A stretch of 64,000 nt of DNA from Rosa chinensis (lineage: Eukaryota; Streptophyta; Magnoliopsida; Rosales; Rosaceae): NCBI RefSeq assembly GCF_002994745.2, contig NC_037092.1, positions 71,461,823-71,525,822 on the forward strand, in the 5' to 3' direction. Made by a program: the position numbers and the translations under genes. This document shows positions 57,343-64,000 of the stretch, piece by piece; the stretch's first letter is position 1, and every line of letters begins with the position of its first letter. A model generated the notes under the pieces. It had not been told where the DNA came from and ran no database searches. It saw nothing but the letters and a program-made list of their open reading frames with translations.

Positions 57343-57709
57343 GGCTCGATTTGTGTGAGCTAGCTACCTGTGAAACTAGAGAGGGAGAGAGAAGGAGTAG
57401 GGTTTGGAAGGAGTGAGATTTAGTAATTAGGGTTCAAAAGTTTCAGAGAAAGGGAAAAAAGTTTAAGTGTTGGAGGGAATGAAAGTTTAGTCCTTCCGCG
57501 TTTCTAAAATTTTTAACTTAGTCCCTCCGCATTTTTTTCAAAATTTTTGAACGAAAGCATACACATCGGTTAATTTAACAACCGATGTTTATAATCACAA
57601 TAGAAATCGATATTTCATAAGCCGATGTTTATACTCTTTTTTTACATCGCGTGCAATTCCAACCGATTTAATAGTGGTGATGTAAATGAACAGATTTCTA
57701 GTAGTGACG

Positions 57710-59549
57710 GCAGCGGCTGAAGGCGCAGCGGTTGTCTGAGGGTCTCCATTAATCAACCTTTGATTCTTTCTTCTTGTATCTTGATAGAAAAGATGTATGT
57801 GTGAAGTCTTAAGAATACAGATTATCATATCATGATCAGGATGACCTAACTTATAGTGCTAAATCCAATATATGTCAGAATCCCATAAGTCATCTTTATG
57901 ACATTATTTGATTTAATAGCTCGAATAGTGGTAACATAGAGTCCACTAGAGAGACATATAAGTTTCTCCAAGATGCGCTTACATCCGCAATCATTAGAGG
58001 TATTGCAAAGGAATTCATTCCCATTTTCACAATGTGTTTCTCCATGATATTCCTTGGCTCAAATATCTGTAAAGCTTAATATAGCCAACAAATTACAACA
58101 AAAGTCTCGAAAAGAATCTAATCCAAATAAATTCAAAACAATGGCCATCACTCAATTCTTTCGGTAACTCCAATCTGCCACGACTAGGTAAGGTAGGAAG
58201 ATTTTAGTGAAGTTAGACTCACATGAAAACACTTTTCTTGTTCAGACCTTGCCTAGACATGACATTTAATTGGATGAGCCTAGCCGAAAAAGAGTTATGG
58301 CCAATGTTACTAATAGTAAGGCAAAGCCATTACAAAATTTCTTGAAAGATAAACGAGGTTCTAGTCATCATATTCAACATTCATGTCTTTGACTTTGGCA
58401 AAAGTAAAGTCTACAACCTCGAGCTCGACATCTTCACCACGTTTGACATGAAGGGATTCTCTTGCGTTTTTCATGGTCCTTTATGAGTTAGCTACCACAT
58501 TTGGTGCTCAACGTACATCTACCCAATGATCATATGCTCCACATCAGAAACACATCTCACTATTCATAAAATTTTGGTTGTCCCTCTTTGACTGAGATGT
58601 AGGATTGGCGCACATGCCATGACCCCTTAAAGCCGGCGACGCCACTATTGGTGGTGGCTCATCTCTGTCCACGGTGACCTCCACGACTGAGGTTCCGCTA
58701 GTTGTTCCAGCGGCTTCCTTCCTTTGTTGAGCGATCGAATGGACCGGATCGATTCATCTTTAGGTTTGAAGTTTCGCTCGGGACGAACTCTCTTAGGGGC
58801 GTCCAATATAATTCAACTCCGGAATAACCTTAGTCCAAGGAGTAGGGAATTATAATTCTTCACGACAATATTGCAGTGCTTCTTAGCAACAGACATCTCT
58901 GTAATTAGTTGATGAAATCTCATGATCCTTCCAGTATTCATATCGATTCGATATTGCTTACATACCATCATAGCAGAGATGGGGAAGGTAGAGAGAGTTT
59001 TCTCAATCAATTACTCTTCTATAATAATCTGATTACAGAATTGCATTATTGATTTGATGCAGGGGGATTCCGAATTGTATTCAATCACAAACTTAAAGTC
59101 AGCTAAGCGGAGATTGTTCCATTTCTCATACCGTTCGAGGAGCTGGGAGTTGTAGACATTCCCAAAACTCTCTTCAAGCGCAACCCATAAATTTCTAGGG
59201 TTATTTTCAACCATATACACCAGTAGTGTCCATGGGGCGAAGTTGAGCTAATATTTCGGAGCCTTAAATGCTTCCACAAAAATAAAGTAAATTTCTGACC
59301 GCAAAATGCTATCATGAAATTAACTTTCAAGAGTTTTGGATAAGATCAAAACAATGATGTTTAATGGTCGATTGTTCAAATTCTCAACGAACCTATGTTT
59401 GGAGTAGCAAGAATTGTTTGCTGGTGATCTCAGTCGGCAAGAATTGTTTGCTAGTGGCGCCGCAGTGGTTCACGGCTACAGAAGTGGTGCAGGAGAGTCC
59501 GAGACAGGTTTTGGGTTTTTGCCTTTAAAATGAGGGTTAGGGCTCGTGC
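57710..59549 (-). pseudogene. Copia gag and GAG-pre-integrase (unit 4)
   Basis: The minus strand holds the same decayed Copia as in units 2 and 3, here without the 2.6 kb solo LTR (empty site near 57972-57985). It reads NPRNLWVALEESFGNVYNSQ (59150-59210), ADFKFVIEYNSESP, MIEKTLSTFPISAMMVCKQY, a degenerate zinc knuckle near 58510-58555, and the pre-integrase KLGHPDHDMIICILKTSH near 57810-57860. Stops remain. Confidence 0.8.
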
Positions 59550-59774
59550 TGATAAGTGTTGTAAGAAAAAGAGAAGAGAGAGATTTAAGAGAAAGTTATT
59601 GTGTATTTCATTCATAATAGGGCCCTCTATCTATAGAGGATTACAAGCACAATATCTTTGAGTACAATGAATCCTATTCTAACTAAGATTAGGATATCTG
59701 GAATAATCTACTCCTATTACAATTAGGATAAGAAAACTAGTTTGGGCCAGATCACTAAATATGAATTTTCTTCA
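59550..59774 (-). repeat. Copia 5' LTR, 225 bp (minus strand, unit 4)
   Basis: Sister of 47132-47358, with TG...CA ends on the minus strand (tgaagaaaattcat ... aacacttatca). Confidence 0.75.
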
Positions 59775-59982
59775 ATTCAACAAGCATAGAACTTGAAGTT
59801 TGGTTAGAGTCAAGAACGATTTGAAATTGTTAAAGTCAAGACTGTGAAGGATAAATGAATTCGATTGCTAAAAATAAATATATATATAGTTTTAATTTGT
59901 TATGATTTCAACTTTTAAATTTAATAGATGATTGAGATGCAATTATCTTTCACGATTCCTACTATACATTATATAAAGTAAA
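59775..59982. other. Host flank left of the MULE
   Basis: Aligns with 47378-47560. It contains the left target duplication TAAAGTAAA at 59974-59982. About 17 extra bases before it are missing from unit 3. Confidence 0.6.
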
Positions 59983-60574
59983 GGATTAAATATTGTTTAC
60001 TCCCTAAACTTTTACCCAAAAAACACTTCAGTCCGTGTCTTTCTAATTTCACATATTTACTCCTAGTATAATTTTGGACCAATAGGTCTAATCTGTTACT
60101 CTCCGTCAAAAAACTCCGTTAACTAGATGACGTGGCAATCCCTACCCCATTAAAATGTCCATTACACCCTCAGTTCATCTTTTTTCTTTTTCTTAATTTA
60201 TTTTTGGAAAAAATTCTGCTTACTACCCTGTACTTTCAAGGTTTCGTCAGTTCAGTCCCTGTACTTCTAATTTAATCAGAAAAGTCCTCGCATTCTCCAA
60301 TTTCATCAAATCGATCCCTTTCCTCACCATTCCGTCAATTTCCTCTGTTTGGGTGCTGATGTGTCCGGACGCCGTTTGATTTGTCTGATTTGTGGGACCT
60401 TCTCACATGCAAAATTCCCAAGCTACCCTCCTTTTCATTCCTTCCCTCGTTCAATTCTCAACCAGCTTCCCAAGATCGATCTGATTCATTCAGCCTAGCC
60501 ATCGCCGATTCCATTATTCACATATTCAAGCTCAATCCGATTTAAGAACCACCTCTCTCTCATCGCCAATTCAC

Positions 60575-61018
60575 ATGATCGATGACCCCAGCAACCATCC
60601 TCATCCTCCTCAGGCCTTCTCAACTAGATGCCCCCACCTCTCTGACCCCAAAGCCATCGCCACCATGACCCGTGTCGTCTCCGACGTCGCCCAGACCCGC
60701 TCCGTCCTCAACGCCCTTAACGATCGTCCCGACCATGAGACCATCGACACCACCAAGGCCAAGCTAACCCACATCGAGTCCACTCTCTCTAAGAAGCTCG
60801 AGGACCTCGTCCTCGCCTATATTGTTAACGGCGACTCGCATAACAAAACCAATAAGAAGAAGAAGAAGAACAAGAAATCCAAAACCGACACAGCCGCCGT
60901 GATTCCCACCGTCACCATAGCCATCGCCGGTTCCATCATTCACAACGCTCAGTCCCTCGAACTTGCCACTCGAGTGCTTCTCTATTCCTCTAATCCCTCC
61001 CTACCCAACAAGATTTAG
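60575..61018 (+). CDS. Chimeric open frame in Pack-MULE: PIRL-like N-terminus fused to SPOUT methyltransferase fragment
   Basis: A 147-codon frame. Residues about 18-80 (HLSDPKAIATMTRVVSDVAQ, then TRSVLNALNDRPDHETIDT and AKLTHIESTLSKKLEDLVL) resemble the N-terminal region of plant intracellular Ras-group LRR proteins (PIRL1/9 type), before their LRRs. Residues about 93-133 (a lysine-rich stretch, then IPTVTIAIAGSIIHNAQSLE and LATR) match the start of the SPOUT RNA methyltransferase family (At5g19300/human SPOUT1). The last 14 codons read into an intron: the family match resumes at 61069 (QIARAITIFRVDEVVAFDN) after an acceptor ctcag. Neither parental catalytic or LRR part is complete. Whether it is transcribed is unknown. 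The frame is uninterrupted and GC-richer than its surroundings. Confidence 0.6.
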   Translation: MIDDPSNHPHPPQAFSTRCPHLSDPKAIATMTRVVSDVAQTRSVLNALNDRPDHETIDTTKAKLTHIESTLSKKLEDLVLAYIVNGDSHNKTNKKKKKNKKSKTDTAAVIPTVTIAIAGSIIHNAQSLELATRVLLYSSNPSLPNKI

Positions 61019-61066
61019 CTTCAATCTTTTTTCTAATTCATTTATTTGTTCTTTTAATCTCAGCTG

Positions 61067-61140
61067 GCTGTCAGATTGCTCGTGCCATCACAATTTTCCG
61101 AGTTGATGAGGTGGTGGCATTTGACAACATCAGTAAGTAT
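61067..61140 (+). pseudogene. Second exon of the captured SPOUT methyltransferase
   Basis: It follows a CTCAG acceptor. The reading AGCQIARAITIFRVDEVVAF then DNIS matches the family right after LATR, which shows that genomic DNA with its intron (about 60974-61066) was captured. One base is off frame at the junction compared with the expected LAGQIAR. Confidence 0.7.
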
Positions 61141-61931
61141 GGCTCTCCGGAAGCTAATAATTCCGATGAGAATTAAAGCGAGGCTGGGGGAGTCTGGCCG
61201 GTCAGATAACAACGGCAGCTTTGGATTTTTTTTGGAGTCATGGGTGTGGTTGGTAATGAGCTTCTGTCGTTCTTCTTCCTAGGCGTGGGTCTGGTTAATA
61301 GTGGGCTGGGTGGGTGTGGTTGGTAATGAAATTTTGATTTGGGAAGAGATCTGTATCTTTGGTTTTGATTTTCATGTTGGGTTTACATGCATCTTGATTT
61401 GAATTTTGTTCAGATTTGGTTTTTCTGCATCTTAGTTGAATCTAGAGGACTCATCTCAACCAAATTGGGTTAATTCGCACACCCAAATACTTAAATTTTT
61501 TGGGTTTGTTGTGAGCATGATCTCGGCCCCATTAATGATCTCAGACTCGCTCATCTTCTTCCAGCCATGTTGATCGGTGGAGGAAGTGAGGAACCATAAC
61601 CAAGAGCTGAGAAGAAGAAGAGAAGACGGGGTTCTGGGGAATTAGGCTGCTCGGGTGGGAAAGGGGAGGGAGATATATTGGAGGGGTACGTTGGGAATTT
61701 TGCATGTGAGAAGGTCCCACAAATCTGACAAATCAGACTGCGTCCGGACACGTCAGCACCCAAACAGAGGAAATTGACGGAATGGTGAGGAAATGGATCG
61801 ATTTGATGAAATTGGAAAGTGCGAGGACTTTTCTGATTAAATTAGAAGTACAGGAACTGAACTGACGAAACCTTAAAAGTACAGGGTAGTAAGCAGAATT
61901 TTTTCCTTTATTTTTTTACCTTTTTTTAATT

Positions 61932-61934
<3 letters not shown>

Positions 61935-61989
<55 letters not shown>
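61935..61989. repeat. (TC)n microsatellite
   Basis: About 27 dinucleotide units directly right of the inner MULE. It creates a false Arg-Glu-repeat frame on the minus strand. Confidence 0.92.
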
Positions 61990-61994
<5 letters not shown>

Positions 61995-63289
61995 CCTTCT
62001 GTTTATCTATTCTCCGCTCCATCCTCGTCATTGCCATTGCCACCTCCACCACCATCCCTACCCAAGTTGCAGCCAAAGGTTGTTGCGACACCCATTCACC
62101 GCCACTATCACCCACACTTCCTTTACCCCCCGTTTTCTTACTTTTCTCTCTTTCTACCAAAACCCATATATAAACTCTCATAATCCATCCCCATAGATCT
62201 CTCCAATCTCCATCTTTGACCTCCCTCGATTGGCAACACTTGCAAACAATACATAAAACATAACTCATCACCGTAGAACAATACACAAAACAAAATTAGC
62301 AGTAGGAAGCTCTCAGTTTTCAAAACTTATCCATTCATGTTATGAATCAAAATAGCATACATGCCTATTAAAGGCAAAAATCACAGAGCAACAACCACAG
62401 TAAAACACAAAGTTCAAATCATCGAAACAAAAACAAAAATAGCTAAAAGCTTTCATAATCGTCAGATCAGAGTTGATATTATAGATGACACAATCAAAAA
62501 TCATAAACAATTTCCACAACCCATAGTTTTTCAAGATCAAGAGAAGACACAGCACCCTCTGCCTCCACGACGCCATTGGGTGTGCTGCGAGTGAAAAAGG
62601 GATTATCACCATCTGAGAAGAATTCTGAATCTTGTGAAGTTGTATTGAACCTCTGTCTCGTCGCCTCTCATCCGGCCCTCTGTCTCTGCATCAATTTTGG
62701 CTGCAATTTGCAACTATTTCTCACCATAACCCATGGTCGTCATCCACCCGATCTAGAGCTACGATCTCCTGGTCGAGACGTATATATATGTATTCGAACT
62801 ATGAGGAAGAGAGAGAAGCTTGTACCTTTTGGACGACTCGTTTCAAAACTGAATTGGATCAGCCCCAAAATCCAAAACCAAATTAGATCAGCCCCGAAAT
62901 CCAAACCTGTCCTCTCCTTCACCGACAAGGTCAAGGACTACAGCACCAGCCACAAGCTGCAAATTTGGAAGCAAAACGCCGTCGTCTTTCCAGACCCGAT
63001 CTAAGCACAAGCCAACAAGTCCCAGCTAGCCATGGCAATCGGAATTGCGTGGCGCTTAACCAGAGGGGAGATCAACTCATCCACCGCAGTTGGAAAACCT
63101 GTAGCAAGAGAAAGGAAAAGAAATGGAGGATAGGGGTTTAAGAAGAGAGTGAGAAAGTGAGGAAGATTGAGTCTGTGAAGAAGGAGACAGAGGTGCCGAG
63201 GTCGATGTCTATTGGGTTTGCATGTTTCTGGTGGAAGAAGAAGAGATAAATAGAAAAATATATATATAAAAAAAATTAAGAAAAAGAAA
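61990..63289. other. Interior of the outer MULE, right part
   Basis: An open frame at 62576-63004 (142 codons, plus strand) includes KPVLSFTDKVKDYSTSHKLQ and IWKQNAVVFPDPI near its end. I do not recognise the family; it may be another captured fragment. No transposase was seen. Confidence 0.4.
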
Positions 63290-63491
63290 AAATGAATTGA
63301 GGGTATACTAGACATTTTAATGGGGTAGGGATTGTCACGTCATCTAGTTAACGGAGATTTTTTCCGGAGAGTAATGGAATAGACCTATTGGTCCAAAATT
63401 GAGAGTACAAGGAGTAAACTTGTGAAATTAGAAAGACATGGACTTAAGTGTTTTTGGGGTAAAAGTTCAGGGAGTAAACAATATTTAACCC

Positions 63492-64000
63492 TAAAGTAAA
63501 ATAAATACCAGAGCCTATTTCATGCAACTATAATGCATAAGCACTAGTAGGGTTCATGCAGTGAGCTGGTTTTTCCTCCTTCCATGCACCATCTCTAAGG
63601 TTCTGACCATGGAATTGTTTTTAAAGGACAGTCTGGTCCAGTTTAACCACTGCCACAGCTCTAACACCCTCCATAATAGCCGATTAGAGCATATCAAATA
63701 GGAGACTTGAAACCCAACTGTATAGGTTGTAACTGAGTTCTTCCTCTTTCGGCCACCTCGAACTTATTCGCCACTAGAGTTGTGTTCCTCTCTTCTTTGA
63801 TGTTCCAATGTCACTAACCATGTACATCGGATCAATGTGTGGATGGAGAAAGTATAATTAAAAAATCTTGGCACAAAATCTTTCAAGATAAACTTTTTAT
63901 CTCTTATTCATATTTGAACTACGCCCCAGAAAAGTTATAGTCGAACTAAAGACAAAATCAATTGTCATCAGTTTCAACCTGTGATGATTAAGCGGTGGCT
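63492..64000. other. Host flank matching the region upstream of GRAS copy 4
   Basis: From the right target duplication on, it aligns with 47570-48297, with an internal deletion near the telomere-like repeat (63900). In unit 3 the matching endpoint lies about 445 bp before a GRAS start codon, so another GRAS copy is expected beyond the right edge. Confidence 0.7.

Larger units (their letters stand above)
52216..57706. mobile_element. Non-autonomous CACTA (En/Spm) transposon carrying host gene fragments, 5,491 bp
   Basis: The termini are inverted repeats starting cactactagaa (about 28 bp, one mismatch; 52216-52243 and 57679-57706). They are flanked by the 3-bp duplication ACG (52213-52215 and 57707-57709). 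The flanking Copia sequence joins perfectly across it when compared with units 2 and 3. Subterminal regions (52240-53000 and 57540-57680) are full of short aaccgatgt/acatcagt repeats in both orientations, as CACTA elements have for transposase binding. No transposase domain was found. The interior has minus-strand fragments of DUF2828-type, leucine aminopeptidase and IF-3-like genes. Confidence 0.93.
60206..61906. mobile_element. Inner Pack-MULE nested in the outer MULE, 1,701 bp
   Basis: Inverted repeats of about 210 bp (60206-60420 and 61690-61906) start ggaaaaaattctgcttact at both ends, with perfect 9-bp duplications TTTATTTTT at 60197-60205 and 61907-61915. The TIR sequence differs from that of the outer element, so this is another family. 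Between the repeats it carries host-gene coding pieces, which makes it a Pack-MULE. Confidence 0.92.
59983..63491. mobile_element. Outer Mutator-like element (MULE), 3,509 bp, non-autonomous
   Basis: Long inverted repeats of about 200 bp (59983-60180 and 63290-63491) begin ggattaaatattgtttactc at the left; the right end's complement begins gggttaaatattgtttactc. Perfect 9-bp duplications TAAAGTAAA lie at 59974-59982 and 63492-63500. Unit 3 has the empty site at about 47560 (cacgattaaagtaaaataaa). Long TIRs and a 9-bp duplication are diagnostic of MULEs. No MURA transposase domain was found. A second MULE is nested at 60206-61906. Confidence 0.92.

Noticed and set aside
61873..62286. 137-codon minus-strand frame with Arg-Glu repeats
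   Set aside because: Driven by the TC microsatellite and overlapping the end of the inner MULE.

Overview
The window is plant nuclear DNA, from a eudicot judging by its gene and transposon families. It is AT-rich and holds intronless GRAS transcription-factor genes of the LISCL (SCL14/SCL33-like) type in a sea of LTR retrotransposons, a LINE, MITEs, MULEs and a CACTA element. I cannot fix the species from sequence alone.

The backbone is a tandem array of one segment (GRAS gene plus about 9 kb of 3' flank, period about 11.5-11.7 kb). Copy 1 is the 3' end of a frameshifted gene at 1-309. Copies 2 (25627-27624), 3 (37004-39193) and 4 (48741-50855) are open reading frames of 665, 729 and 704 aa. 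The right edge (63501-64000) matches the region about 0.45-1.1 kb upstream of copy 4, so a fifth copy is predicted just past the window. Copy 3 is a mosaic: its upstream region and first ~1.75 kb match copy 4, while its last ~430 bp and the following ~8 kb match copy 2, with the switch near 38755-38767.

Unit 1 (1-25.4 kb) has been swollen by nested insertions. These are a decayed Tnt1-like Copia element (5422-12119) split by a 2.5 kb non-coding element (7940-10441) that itself carries a MITE (9222-9919); a minus-strand L1-type LINE (12120-16135) into which the Copia appears to have jumped; two Tourist-like MITEs with TTA duplications; and a chromodomain Gypsy element (18318-24912) with matching 247-bp LTRs and CTTAC duplications, split by a solo LTR (19887-21031).

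Units 2 and 3 share the same insertions at the same sites: a 291-bp solo LTR (GAGTA duplication), a ~2.6 kb solo LTR (CGCTT duplication) and a degenerate minus-strand Copia fused head-to-head to a plus-strand gag start. Unit 4 lacks the 2.6 kb LTR and shows the clean empty site, which orders the duplications in time.

The most interesting part is unit 4. A 5,491-bp CACTA transposon (52216-57706, duplication ACG) carries fragments of at least three unrelated host genes in one orientation: a DUF2828-type protein, leucine aminopeptidase and a bacterial-type IF-3. A 3,509-bp MULE (59983-63491, duplication TAAAGTAAA) contains a second, nested Pack-MULE (60206-61906, duplication TTTATTTTT). The inner one carries a 147-codon open frame that fuses a PIRL-like N-terminal segment to a SPOUT methyltransferase (At5g19300/SPOUT1-like) fragment. 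No tRNA, rRNA, CRISPR or bacterial features were seen.
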